Positions 25,041-36,885 of a DNA stretch of 64,000 bases are shown here, in pieces. The translations under genes and the position numbers were made by a program. The notes below the pieces were generated by a model. The model was not told where the DNA came from, made no database searches, and saw only the letters and a list, made by a program, of their open reading frames with translations. Position 1 is the first letter of the stretch. Every line of letters starts with the position of its first letter. The DNA lies in NCBI RefSeq assembly GCF_037893015.1, contig NC_133658.1:424190200-424254199 (forward strand), in the 5' to 3' direction. This DNA is from Macrotis lagotis (Eukaryota; Chordata; Mammalia; Peramelemorphia; Peramelidae).

Positions 25041-25711
25041 TTTTTAATAAAAATTTATCTTTAAAAAGATTGCATAATGTTGACTAAATAGTCACAAAGA
25101 TTGTTCCTATATGACTGATGACTTCCCAATTTCTGTTTGAGGGTTTAGGATGGGAGTATAAAAGCACAGGACATCATTTTGTTTATTATTTTTGAATCTT
25201 CCCATTTTGAGTTATCTTGAAAACTGATCTGTGAATACATTTATATTCATGAAACCTCCAGCATTGACTTCTTCTGTATAGATTTGGTTAAGTCTAGGTA
25301 CTTTCCTCAGTATAACTCCTTATGAGTCATAGTGGAAAGACCAATACATAGAAAACCTTAAAGAACACAATCCATGTCTTAGCTCTATTATGTAATAATT
25401 GTGTGGATTTAGCCATGTTTTCTTCTCTGTAGAATAAGAAATTGGAAATAGATCATTTCTAATGATTCTATAATGTCTATAATAAGTTTCTGATCTGTTA
25501 GTCTAGTAATTGTTAAAAAAAAAAGTTAGACCTCACCTTAATGAACACTGCTTTCTTTTATAAACCATCCATTTAATAATGTCTAATGGGTATAGGGGTC
25601 ATACCTGTTCTTTGCTTCCATCTCCATGCCTAGTACATGTCCATCCTTAGTCATTATTTTAGGACGGTCTTTTTTTTTGCGAAGCTTTCAAAGATGGTTA
25701 TAACCATATAG

Positions 25712-25713
<2 letters not shown>

Positions 25714-25749
<36 letters not shown>
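25714..25749. repeat. (TA)n microsatellite
   Basis: About 35 bp of at repeats. Confidence 0.9.
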
Positions 25750-25751
<2 letters not shown>

Positions 25752-25794
25752 GGAAAACACTAAAGAATGTGAGGTGCCAGTAGTGATGTTTGGG

Positions 25795-26045
25795 GTCTAG
25801 ATTGACAGGTGGAAGCTATAGTAATAGCTAATACCTAACATTTATATAGCACTTACCATATGCCACACACTGTGCTAAGCATTTTACAATTATTATTTCA
25901 ATTGATCCTTATAGTAAATAATGAAACTGAGGCTTCAGAGATGAAATGATTTGTCCAGGGTCACACAACTAGTAAGTGTCTGATGACAGATTTAAACTCA
26001 GGTCTTTCTGACTCCAGACCTGAGGCTTTATCCATTGGATCACTT
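25795..26045 (-). repeat. MIR-like SINE
   Basis: 'gctaatacctaacatttata', 'tgtgctaagcattttacaa', 'ggtcacacaactagtaagtg' and 'gactccagacctgagg'. Nearly full length. It abuts a Bov-B-tailed SINE. Confidence 0.75.
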
Positions 26046-26046
26046 T

Positions 26047-26300
26047 TGTTTTTCAGTTGTTTTGGTTGTGTCTGTCACTTCTGTGATCCCATTAGTAGTT
26101 CTCTTGAGAAAGATACTGGAATAGTTTGCCATTTCCTTTTGTAGCTCATTTTATGGATGAGGAAACTGAAGCAAAAGGAGTTAAGTGACTTTCCCAGGAT
26201 CACAGAGCTAGTAAGCATCTGAGGTCAGATTTGAACTCAGAAAAATGTCTTCTTGATTCTATCTATCTAATCTTAATCTATTGTGTCACCTAGCTTCCCC
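26047..26300 (-). mobile_element. Bov-B-tailed tRNA SINE
   Basis: Tail ttttcagttgttttggttgt to head gtcacctagcttcccc. Full length, moderately diverged. Confidence 0.9.
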
Positions 26301-26869
26301 AGTGGAAACAGAATTTTGGAGAATAATTGAAGCTCACTAGTCTCTGTCTCTGTTTTTCTCTCCCCTTTACCCACTTGGATAATATTTACTTATCTCTAGA
26401 TTTTTCTACTTTTCACTGTTTTTCAAAGCTTATTATGGTGGCTGTAAATCACAATTATAGGTTTGCTCAAAGTTCCATGACAATATTGATCTATACCTGG
26501 TGACTTGAATTCATAACAAGTGGTTAGATATTCCCTTTACCACCTCTTCCCTTATCTTGGCTTTAATTCTCTGTTAAACATTTTTTGTTCTATCTTTTCT
26601 AGTCTTAAAATCAATTTTCTTTGTACAAAAAAACCCCCAAAACAGAATAAGAGCTGATTAGTTCTGCCTTTTTTCTGTTGTCTATTATCTCTTCTTAGGT
26701 CTTCCTCTTATTTTTTTTAACATTCTTTTTTTGCTATCCTTTATCACATATTGCAAACCTCCTTTCATTCTGATCTTTATGGAACCATGCTAATCTCTGG
26801 TATTCACTCTTGTATCTTCTGTACTTGTCTTTTAACAGTGTAAGTTAGTCAAGGAGCCTCCTGTGAAAA

Positions 26870-27110
26870 ACAACAATAACTGATACTTGTAAGATGCTTC
26901 AAAGTTTGTAAAGCTCTTTAATCAATTATTTTATTTGAGATGCAATTACCCCATTTGAGATCAGAAAACTCAGATTCATAAAAGTTTATAGAGGTTGAGC
27001 AAGTTGTTCCTGGTCAAAGGGACTAGTCAGTATCAGATATGGGATTGGAAAATCAGGTCTTTCTGACTTAATTCTAGCAATCTATCCAATTGCAACTATG
27101 ATTCCACAAG
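26870..27110 (-). repeat. MIR-like SINE
   Basis: 'aactgatacttgtaagatgc', 'tttgtaaagctctttaatca' and 'gaaaatcaggtctttctgac'. Same layout as 25795-26045, more decayed. Confidence 0.65.
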
Positions 27111-28044
27111 TTTCTTTCAACAGCTTCTTCTTTAGATAGCTGAAATTCATAGAGGTGAGAAATTTGTCTAGCTAGTAATTTGGCAGAATTAAGATGCCTC
27201 AGGGACTTCTGATTATATTCTTTCTCTGGGAGGAAATCAAGAAAGTCTCATTAAGTCCTATAAGGCAGACCAACAGTTTGTCAAGGGGAAAGCTTGCATC
27301 AGACAAGGCAGATGTCTTGAGTCCACTGACGGTTAGAGTCTGGTAATGGACAACAGATGGCAGCCCAGGCAGTTAGAAGGTCATTGTTAGTATCTGGCTG
27401 AGGTCATGGGGGATTTTCCATTAGAATGCTATTAAACGCCCTAGATAGTGTTTAAGGATTGGCCCTGAACTGGGTGCTCCAAAGGAAGCTTAATCTCAAG
27501 GTCACCTAGGGAAGCCCTGAACTCTGGTAAGAACTAGGTGGAACAAAGGGGATAAGATGGAGGAGGGAAGATGTACTGGATAACTGCAACAAGAAAGGAA
27601 AGATGAAATCAGAGGATATCTAAACTAGGAGATTTGCATGACCAAAGGCAAGTACATAGGGGTGCTTCTTCAGTTGCAAAGAGGAAAAGGACTTGAAATG
27701 AAGAAGGGGAAAGTCAGCAGGTTAGGAGTGAAGTAAAAAATGAGGCGGCACATGACCTTTTTGCTTTCTGTTCTCAGTCCTGAGAATGTACTTCCTGTGT
27801 TCTTTATAAGCACTCATTGAGTTGAACTCAACTGTATTTGATGCTATATAGGTGTAAGGATCAACAGAGTTGAATTGGGGTTCAGGACCACTCCCTTGAT
27901 GAGGCCCCAAATAATGAATAAATAAAGCTGTGTCAAATACTTAGATCCCTGTTTTCTTGAGTTATTATTCTATCTCCTGCATGGGGTGGAAATGGTAACA
28001 ACTTCAGGAGAATAAACAACAGAGAAAACAATCAGCCTCAGACT

Positions 28045-28230
28045 TTATAATGGACATTGATAAATTGGAAGCTGTCCAGAGGAGCACAACTAGGATAATG
28101 AAAAAGGACTCTAAACAATACCATAAAAGAACCCAGTTGAAGAAAATCAGTTAGAGAAGAGAAAATTAGAGAAGATATGATAGCTAACTCAAACTAAAGA
28201 ATTTACACAGGGAAGAAGGATTAGAATTAT
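28045..28230 (+). mobile_element. CR1/L3 LINE fragment
   Basis: 'aaattggaagctgtccagag', 'agcacaactaggataatg' and 'gaagatatgatagctaac' follow the CR1 'LE.VQ..AT.M' and 'GD.I' text. Old. Confidence 0.62.
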
Positions 28231-28307
28231 TTTGTGTGACTACTCTCCTTCCCTGGCTTTCTGGTTGAAGGTGAGCTTCATCTAGCCCCACATAAAGAGA
28301 CAACAGC

Positions 28308-28565
28308 CTCTCAGTTGTTCAGTAGTATCTGACTGTTCCTGATCCTGTTTGGGTTTTTCCTGGTAAAGATAATGGAGTTATTTGCCATTTCCTTCTCCAG
28401 CTCATTTTATAGGTGAGGAAACTGAGGCAAACAGGGCTAAGTGATTTGCCCAGGGTCACACAACTAGAAAGTGGCTGGGGGGTGGGGTGCACATTTGAAC
28501 TCAGGAAGATAAGTCTTCCTGATTCCAGGTGTGGTCCTCTTATCTCCTGAGTCACACCTAGCTCT
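28308..28565 (-). mobile_element. Bov-B-tailed tRNA SINE
   Basis: Tail ctcagttgttcagtagtatc to head gagtcacacctagctc. A G-run is inserted in the core. Confidence 0.9.
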
Positions 28566-28928
28566 ACTCAACCTTTCTACAGAGGCCTCTTAAAGAGGCA
28601 GAGATATATTATTCCTCTGTTGGGGCTCCCAGGTAGGAGAAGATTATAGCTGATGGGATGGGAAATATTCAGGGAATGATGGAAATAAGCAAATTCCAGT
28701 ATTGATTCCAATCCTGGGAATAGATTGTAGGTAAGAGGCTTATGACCAGGTATTTAGATCCTTTTTTTCAGATAACCCTGACAGTAATTGGGATGACTGA
28801 AGTAAGGTGTCATCATTAGCACTGTGACTCTAATGTTCCTGGTTCTGCTACTGTTCATTATCACCATTTTATATCAGGAGACATGAACTGATGAACTGTT
28901 TCTGATAATATTCCTATTGCAGGAACTG

Positions 28929-28931
<3 letters not shown>

Positions 28932-28959
<28 letters not shown>

Positions 28960-29104
28960 AGGTTTTTGGCAAGGCAAATGGGGTTAAGTGGCTTGCCCAA
29001 GGCCACACAGCTAGGCAATCACTAAGTGTCTGAGACCGTATCTGAACCCAGGTACTCCTGACTCCAAGGCCGGTGCTCCATCCACTATGCCACCTAGCTG
29101 CCCC
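28932..29104 (-). mobile_element. Young tRNA-headed SINE
   Basis: Complete copy with a poly-T run of about 30 and an 8-bp duplication aactgtac (28924-28931 and 29105-29112). Confidence 0.95.
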
Positions 29105-29639
29105 AACTGTACATTTTTTAAAAAAAGAAACTCTTAAGTTTGTTTTTGTCCCTTTCATTTGCATTAAATTTCTCCTCTAGATCAGCCTATAGTAGACTTC
29201 TTCCCAAATTCAAAGTTGTTTGGTAAGTTGTCAGAGGTCATTTAAGTAGCTGGAGGATTTGGGAGGTCACTGCCACTCAAGTATGGGATGTAGTAAGAGT
29301 AGAATCTGCTTTCCATAGGCTGGATTAGTTTCTCTGTAAGAGGCAAAAAATCTGTATCTAGGATTCTGACTAAGGTTTGAAGCAGTAGTGTAGCTTTAAT
29401 GTTGCATGAAGCGTCAAGATCCTAAAAACTTCTGAGACATTATTCCAGAGTTTTGGCAGAGGTCCTTCTGACAAAGGTTTTGCTGTCTTGGCAGATGTGG
29501 AGATGCAGGGGAGCAGCATTTACATTTATTGAATTGTATGTTTTCTGTTTTACTATAAGCAAATTTGTATTTATTGAATTTGATGATCCATGAGTTCATC
29601 ACTTTCCAATCCTGAACCTGAATCAGTGGATTAACCTGT

Positions 29640-29869
29640 GCTAGACTTGGCCCAGGAAATTTATGGAGGCAGCAAGATGGATAGTCAATAGTATGATAGA
29701 TTTGGGGTCAGAAATACCTAACTCTTAAATTCAGAAAGACAATTAGTACTTGTGTGACCCTAGAAAATTCATTTAAACTTCTTGGAGCTTCAGTATCTTC
29801 ATCTGTAAAATAGGCATGGTAATGGAATTTATTTATTTTACTGGGTTGTTGTGTTAATCAAATTAGGCC

Positions 29870-29870
<1 letters not shown>
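29640..29870 (+). repeat. MIR-like SINE
   Basis: 'gaggcagcaagatggatag', 'cttgtgtgaccctagaaaa' and 'cttcatctgtaaaataggc'. It runs into the AT-rich palindrome. Confidence 0.65.
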
Positions 29871-29871
<1 letters not shown>

Positions 29872-29927
<56 letters not shown>

Positions 29928-29983
29928 GGTTTACAAAGCATTTATATATATATATATATATATAAATGCTTTGTAAACCTAAA
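29872..29983. repeat. (AT)n and AT-rich perfect palindrome
   Basis: A (TA)n run (29872-29923) leads into an inverted repeat. The left arm tttaggtttacaaagcattt (29924-29943) and right arm aaatgctttgtaaacctaaa (29964-29983) are exact complements. The (TA)n loop is also self-complementary, so all 60 bp can fold. Confidence 0.95.
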
Positions 29984-30117
29984 AATGTTAGTAAGTATTG
30001 TTTTGGATTGCAGGCTGTTTATACTCAGCATGTGCTTCTCTTTTATCTTTTTGTTACTCACTTAAAATTCATCAGAGATTATAGTAAGCCATGCCTTATA
30101 GCCTTCAAACAACATGG

Positions 30118-30430
30118 TAAGAGAGTGAGAAGGAAGGAAAGAAGAAAGGAAAGAAGAACGACAGGAAGGAGGGAAAGAAGGGAGGAAGGAAGGAAGGAGA
30201 GAAACAGAGAAGTAGCTCTAAAGGAAAGGAGAGTGGGAGAGAGGAAAGAAGGGAAGGAAGGAAGGCAGAAGGTAGACAAGGGGGAGGGGAAGAGATAAAG
30301 GTAGGAAGAGAAAAACTGGGAAGGAGGGAGGAAGGAAAAAAGAAGAAAAAATGTGGGAGGGAAGGAGAGAAGGAAGATAAGGAATAAAGATAAGGAATAA
30401 AGGAAAATAAAGAAGAAGAAGGAAGGAAGG
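30118..30430. repeat. Purine tract (GGAA/GAAA)n, about 310 bp
   Basis: The + strand is almost only A and G with ggaagg and gaaaga units. Apparent frames on both strands are by-products. Confidence 0.93.
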
Positions 30431-31019
30431 AGCTTTGCAGTTTCCCAAAAGCAGTACATTTAAATGACTCAGGAAAGTATGACAAGGATAGAGGGACATT
30501 GATAGGTGAGGTGAGAGGGTTACAAAAATGAAATTTACCAATTTCACAAGTTCCCCTATTCTTGGCATAGGATATTAGAAAGGCTATTGGACTAGGAAGT
30601 TGGAGAGTTAGGTTAGATTACTTTGTCACTGACTGAACTTCAGTCATTCCAGGTTCAATATTCTATGTACTTCTAAGGGCTTTCTTAGAACTATGGAAGC
30701 TCCTCATCCTGTATTTGCCTAAGAGAAAATTTCTTTCTATTTGCCTTTATCAAGTTTTGATAGAACTGAGAAAATATTTAAGGGGGGGAACAAATTCTTG
30801 AGATTTCATGAACTCATGGTCTTTCTGCTCCTGATTGCTTTCTTTCTATTAAACAGTTTCACATTATATTAATTCAAAGCAATAAATTTATCATTTCTGC
30901 ATTTTATTATCTTTCTTTCCATTCCCAATGCCTTTTTTTTTGGAAGTGTGTCAGGGAAACATGGACTGGCTGTTGTTGGATGTTGATTATGGAAGACTGA
31001 CCTAAAGAAAACAGCACAG

Positions 31020-31300
31020 GGGGATGGGGTCTAGCTGTGAATCTATCCCTGACTTACTATGTGACCTTGAGCAAGTAATTTATTTCTCCTCTTGGGGTCT
31101 AATTTTCCACATCTGTAAAGCAGAGGAACTAATCATAAGATCATAGAACTTGGAGCTGGAATGGTCCTTAGAGATCATCTAATTCAACCCTCTGATTTTA
31201 TGCATGAAGAAACAGGGCTTTCAAAAGGCTGAGGGACTGCACACGGTCATTTGGATAATTAAGTACAAGAGCTCAAAACTGAAGCTACCTTTCTAATGGG
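31020..31300. repeat. Two abutting MIR-like SINEs
   Basis: 31020-31130 (+) has 'actatgtgaccttgagcaag' and 'ccacatctgtaaagcag'. 31135-31300 (-) has 'tagaacttggagctggaatg' and 'catctaattcaaccctctga'. They face each other. Confidence 0.65.
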
Positions 31301-31506
31301 TCACTGAGAGGAGCAAATGAAAGAACAGATTTGAAGAGACTTCTTAAAATTAAAATTATCCAAATTCATTTATTCAACAAACATTTCCTATACATCTGTG
31401 TACTTTGTATCAGCCACCCAATGTTAGCCATTCAGAGGCATAATTTCCAGGTACTCCTTATCCCAGGACTTATCCCAGGCTCTCTTGTACTATCTATTCA
31501 GTTGCT

Positions 31507-32080
31507 TAGGGCAGTTAGGTGACACAGTGGATTCCTGGCCTAGAGCAAGGAAGACCCATTTTCCTGAGTTCAAATCTGGATTCAGAGACTTAATAGCTGT
31601 ATGACCCAGGGCAGCTAGGTAGCATAGTGGATAAAGCACAGGATGACAGAGTTCGAATCCAGCCTCAGACACTTGATACTTATTAGCTGTGTGACCTTGG
31701 GTAAGTCACTTGATCTTGACTGCCTTGCATCTAGGGCCATCTCCAATCATCCTGATTCATATCTGGCCACTGGACCCCGATGGTTCCAAAAGAGAAAGTG
31801 AAGCTAATGACAGCCCAGTACTCCCTCATTCAAATCCAGTTCAGACATGGCATCATCTCCCTAATGTCATGATCTTCTTCGAGAATGAAGAAGAAACACA
31901 ATCATCATCATCAACTCTGTGTCCCTAGGCAAATCACTTAACCTTGTTTGCCTCAGTTTTCCCATATGTAAAATTAGCCAGAAAGGAAATAACAAACTTC
32001 TCTAGTATTTTTGCCAAGAAAATGCCAAAAGGGGTCAAGAAGAGCTAGATGTGACTGAAAAATGACTGAACAACTGCTCA
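31507..32080 (+). mobile_element. Bov-B-tailed tRNA SINE split by another SINE
   Basis: The left part 31507-31612 carries the head and B-side core to 'agctgtatgaccc'. The right part, from about 31916, resumes with 'tgtccctaggcaaatcac' and runs to 'gactgaacaactgctc'. The RTE-tailed SINE at 31613-31915 fills the break. Confidence 0.9.
31613..31915 (+). mobile_element. RTE-tailed tRNA SINE nested in a SINE
   Basis: A tRNA head (gggcagctaggtagcatagt), a body with 'catctggccactgga' and 'agagaaagtgaagc', and an end 'gatcttcttcgagaatgaag' plus (ATC)n. The end matches the 3' end of the RTE-type LINE at 17826-17870. Confidence 0.88.
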
Positions 32081-32490
32081 AAGTGAAGAATACTGTAGAG
32101 AATTGAGGTATTTTAGCTTCTTCCCCAAACCAATCCCCTACCCCACAGTAAATTCTCATCCTTAGATCTGTGGTTGCTCTGAAACAATGTGTTCTGATTG
32201 TAGTATGCTACAAATTATTTAAGTCCACAAAACTATAGCTACCAAAGATCTTGCCTTTTTTTTAAAAAACACTAGTTCTATCTAGCTTGACCAGACAGTA
32301 GACACTCACAGGTACAATTCTATTACTGGTCACTGCTCTGACTTCCTCAATTGCTGATCCTGAGGACTCACCATATTAACAAATTTACTGCAGCTCAGAA
32401 CTACTGAGCTCAGGTAATCCACCAATTTTACCCTCCTCAGCAGCAGGGATAGCACGCATGTGTGATAATAATCTGATTAAAGATTTTACT

Positions 32491-32647
32491 GCTGGGGCGG
32501 CTAGACAGCGCAGTGTATAGAGCACTGATCCTGGAGTCAGGAGGACCTAAGTTCAAATCCGACCTCAGACATTTAATAATTACCTAGCTTTGTGTCCTTG
32601 AGCAAGCCACTTATCCCCATTGCCTTGCAAAAACTTAAAAAAAAAAA
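32491..32647 (+). mobile_element. Young tRNA-headed SINE
   Basis: Complete copy flanked by aaagattttact (32479-32490 and 32648-32659). Confidence 0.95.
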
Positions 32648-34000
32648 AAAGATTTTACTTCTTAAAATTACTTTTAAAATTGACCATTTCTCTCAACTTC
32701 CTTCCTAGGCCCTGTTGCTCTCAAAACAAAAATAAAAAACAAAATAAGACAGAATAGAGGATGGAACAGAATTGTCTGTTAGGTACTTTACCAATCTATT
32801 TATAGTTTAATTTGTGAGTACTGCTTTAAAATAATATTGTTTGCAATTGTCAAAATAATAAGCTATAATAACTTGGTCAAGTTGATACAGAAAAGAAACA
32901 TAGCAGAGAGCTTGCAAATATAGCTCCCATTTCTGATACTTTTGACCTTTTCTCTGAAACTGTCTCAAATGGAACAAACTAGTAAGAAGGAAAAAGAGAG
33001 AGAGAGTGAAAGGCCTACTATGTGTTAAGTAAGTCCTTTACAAATATTGTCTCTTCTTAAAAATTATTTATTTATTTATTTAATATCATCATATGTACAT
33101 ATATATTTAACTTACAAAAGTTCCTTCTACCCTCTCTTCCCACCCCCTCCCCTCAGCAGCGAACAGTCAGGTTATTTTTGATAAATTTGTTTACAGATTA
33201 GTTATTTTAAGGATGAGGAATTAGGATTAAGGGAAAGAGATACATAAGAGGTAATTTTTATAAAATGTTCTTCAGATTCTGAAGGGTTGTTTTATTTTGC
33301 ATATGAGAGATTTGTTTTTTTTTGTTTTTCTTCCTCTGGATGGGGATAACATGGGGATAACATTGTCCATAGCCAGTCTAATATAATTTTCCTAGCTCTC
33401 TGAACTGCTGAGTGGAGCTGCTTCCAGCAAATTGATCATCTTACAATGTTGTTGTTAATGTGTACATTGTTTCTGGGCTCTGCTCCCTTTGTTCATTATC
33501 AGATCCCATAAGCCATTCCATGCTTCTCTAGAATCCAACCATTTATGATTTCTTAAAAAAACAACAGTATTCCATAGTATTTATATATCAATAACTGGGT
33601 AGCCATTCCCCAATTGATTGGCATCCCCTCAATTTCCAATTCTTTGCCACTACTAAAAGAGCTGCTATAAATATTTTGGATTTATGGGACTTTTCCCTTT
33701 TTGTATGACTTCTTCTAGAAATAGACCTAGGATTGAAATTGTTGGGTCAAAGGATATGAACAATTTTATTGCTCTTTGGGCATAGTTCTATATTACTCTC
33801 TAGAAAGGTTGGATCCATTCACAACTCCACCAGCAAGGCATCGATGTCAGGTCCCAATCCTCCCACATCCTCTCCAGCATTGATCATTTTCCCTTTTTCT
33901 CATGCTGGCCAATCTGGTAGGTGTGAGGTGATACTTCATTGTTGTTTTAATTTGTATTTCTCTAATCAATAATGATTTGGAGCATTTTTTCATGATTTTA

Positions 34001-34012
34001 CATATATATATG

Positions 34013-34067
<55 letters not shown>

Positions 34068-34070
34068 GTA
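34001..34070. repeat. (TA)n(CA)n(TA)n microsatellite
   Basis: Compound tract inside the large L1. Confidence 0.93.
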
Positions 34071-34087
34071 TGTAACTTTAATTTCTT

Positions 34088-34272
34088 TTTTTTCTTTTTC
34101 TTTTTTAGGGTTTTGCCAGGCAAATGGGGTTAAGTGCCTTGCCCAAGGCCACACAGCTAGGTAATTATTAAGTGTCTGAGACTGGATTTGAACCCAGGTA
34201 CTCCTGACCCCCCCCTCCCAGGCTGGTGCTTTATCCACTACGCCACCTAGCCGCCATCTAGCCGCCCTCTAG
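34088..34272 (-). mobile_element. Young tRNA-headed SINE in L1
   Basis: Flanked by ctttaatttctt at 34076-34087 and 34273-34284. The tRNA head (read at the right end) carries a small local duplication, 'ctagccgcc' appearing twice at about 34247-34267. A C-run replaces part of the head. Confidence 0.93.
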
Positions 34273-35024
34273 CTTTAATTTCTTTATTTGAGAACTGTCT
34301 GTTCACATTCGTTGACCATTTATCAATTGGAGAATGACTGTGATCTTATAAATTTGATGCAATTCTCTATATATTTTAGAAATGAGCCCTTTATCAGAAC
34401 TCCTAGTTGTGAAGATTGTTTTCCAGCTTTCTGCTTTCCTTCTAATTTTGGCAGCATTGATTTTATTAGTGCAAAACTTTTTAATTTAATATAGTTAAAA
34501 TCATTCATTTTGCAGTTTATAATGTGCTCTAATTCTTGTTTGGTCATAAATTTATCTCCTTTCCATAGATCTGATAGATAAGAGTATTTCTTGGTCTATT
34601 AATTTATGTATGGTAACGCTCTTTATGTCTAAATCCTGTACCCATTTTGACCTTATTTTGGTATAGTGTGTGAGATATGAACCTATGCTTAGTTTTTGCC
34701 ATACTATTTTCCAGTTTTCCCAATAAATTTTGTCAAATAGTGAGTTCTTATTCCAGAAGCTTCTATTGCTATTGATATGTTTAATTATGTTGAGTGTTTT
34801 CCTAATATTGAACCATCCTTGCCTACCTGGTATAGATCTTACCTGGTAATAACTTGCTATAGTCTCATTGCTGAAATTTTATTTCAGATTTTTGTATCAA
34901 TGTTCTTTAGGGAGATTGGTCTATAATTTTCTTTGTCTGTTTTGGTTCTTCCTGGTTTAGGTATCAGCACCATGTTGATGTTATAAAAAGGAGTTTAACA
35001 GAACTTCTTCCTCTGCTATTTTTT

Positions 35025-35170
35025 TTAAGGTTTTTTCAAGGCAAATGGGGTTAAGTGGCTTGCCCAAGGCCACACAGCTATGTAATTATTGAGTGCCTGA
35101 GGCCGGATTTGAACTTAGGTACTCCTGACTCCAGGACCAATGCTCTATCCACTGTACCACCTAGCCGCCC
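35025..35170 (-). mobile_element. Young tRNA-headed SINE in L1
   Basis: Flanked by a perfect 16-bp duplication tcctctgctatttttt (35009-35024 and 35171-35186). Core words gtctgag-like, ggatttgaac and gggccaatgctctatcc-like are present. Confidence 0.95.
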
Positions 35171-36456
35171 TCCTCTGCTATTTTTTAAAATAGTTTCTGT
35201 AGTTTATGTAGCATAGAAATTAATTGTACCTTAAATGTTAGATAGAATTCATTTGTAAATCCATATGAACCTGGAGACTTTTTCTTAGGGAGTCTATTGA
35301 TGGTTTCTTCAATTTCTTTTTCTGAAATGGGGTTATTTAGGTAATTTATTTCCTTTTTTGTTAATCTGGGCAGTTTGTATTCTTGTAAATATTCATCCAT
35401 TTCCCTCAGGTTATTCAATTTATTGGCATACACTTTGACAAAGTAGCTCCAAATTACCTCTTTAATTTCCTCCTCATTGGTGGTTAGTTCACCCTTTTAA
35501 TTTTTGATACTTACATTTAATTATCTTTTTTCTTTTTTCAAAATCAGATTAACCAAAGATTTGTCTATTTTATTGGCTTTTTCATAAAATCAACTCAGTT
35601 TTATTTGTGAGATCAATGGTTTTCTTGCTTTTGATTTTTTTAATCTCTCCCTTGATTTTCAGAATTTCTAATTTGGAATTTAATTGATCTTTAATGTATT
35701 CTTTTTCACGCTTTTTTAGTTGCATACCCAATTCATTGATCTTCTCTTTCTCTATTTTATTCCTATACGCATTTAGAGATATAAAGTTTTCCCTCAAAAC
35801 TGCCTTTGCTGCAGCCCATACATTTTTGTGTGATGTCTCTTTGTTATAATTTTCTTGGATCTAATTATTGATTATTTCTATTATTTGCTGTTTAATCCAT
35901 CCATTATTTAAGATAAAGTTATTTAATTTATAATTAGTTCTTGATTTATCTTTCCATGACCTTTATTATATGTAATTTTTATTGCATCATTGTCTGAGAA
36001 GCGTGTATTTATTTTTTCAATCTTTCTGCATTTGATTATAAGGTTTTCATGCCCTAGTACATGATCAGTATTGGTATAGGTATCATGTACTGCCAAGAAA
36101 AAGGTATATTCTTTTCTATCTCCATTAAGTTTTCTCCAGAGGTCTATCATATCTAAGTTTTCTAAGATTTCATTCACCTTCTTAACATCCTTCTTGTTTA
36201 TTTTGTTGTTAGATTTACCTAACTCTGAGAGAGGGAGATTGAGGTCTCCCATTATTAAAGTTTTGCTATCTATCTCTCCTTGTAATTCATTCACCTTTTC
36301 CTCTAGGAATTTGAATGCTATACTACTTGGTGCATATATATTTAGTAATGATATAACTTCATTACCAAGTGTGCCTTTTAAGATTAGTTTCCTTCTTTAT
36401 CTTCTTTAATGAGATTGATTTTTGCTTTTACATTATCTGAGATTAGGATCATTACC

Positions 36457-36885
36457 CCATTTATTTATTTATTTATTTATTTGTTTGTTTGTTTATTTAT
36501 TTGTTTGTTTGTTTGTTTTGAATTTTACAATTTTCCCTTAATCTCATTTCCCTCCCCCCCAATCCCCACAGAAGGCAATTTGCTAGTCTTTACATTGTTT
36601 CCATGGTATACAATGATCTAAGTTGAATGTGATGAGAGAGAATTCATATCCTTAAGGAAAAAAATAAAGTATAAGAGATAGCAAAATTACATAATAAGAT
36701 AAAAGTTTTTTTTTTTAATTAAAGGTCCTTGGTTTTTCTTCAAACTCCACAATTCTTTCTCTGGATACCAATGGTATTCTCCATCACAGATACTTCAAAA
36801 TAGTACCTGATTGTTGCACTGATGGAATGAACAAGTCTATTAAGGTTGATCATCACCCCCATGTTGCTGTTATACCCTTGATTTT
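36457..36885 (-). mobile_element. Younger 5'-truncated L1 nested in L1
   Basis: The older L1 endonuclease text breaks off at 'gatcattacccc' and resumes at 'ttgatttttttaattcagc' near 36886. Between them lies a minus-strand L1 3' end: a (TTTA/TTTG)n tail, then 3' UTR text ('cccacagaaggcaatttgc', 'ctgattgttgcactgatgg', 'cccccatgttgctgtta'). Imperfect 'attaccc/tataccc' flanks may be the target-site duplication. Confidence 0.75.
36458..36518. repeat. (TTTA)n/(TTTG)n tetranucleotide tract
   Basis: About 60 bp of tttattta units shading into tttgtttg. It is the expanded 3' tail of the nested L1. Confidence 0.9.

Noticed and set aside
30079-30568. Overlapping Ser/Phe/Leu-rich (-) frames and a Lys/Arg/Glu-rich (+) frame
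   Set aside because: They follow from the purine tract, not from a gene. The same holds for 40338-40900.
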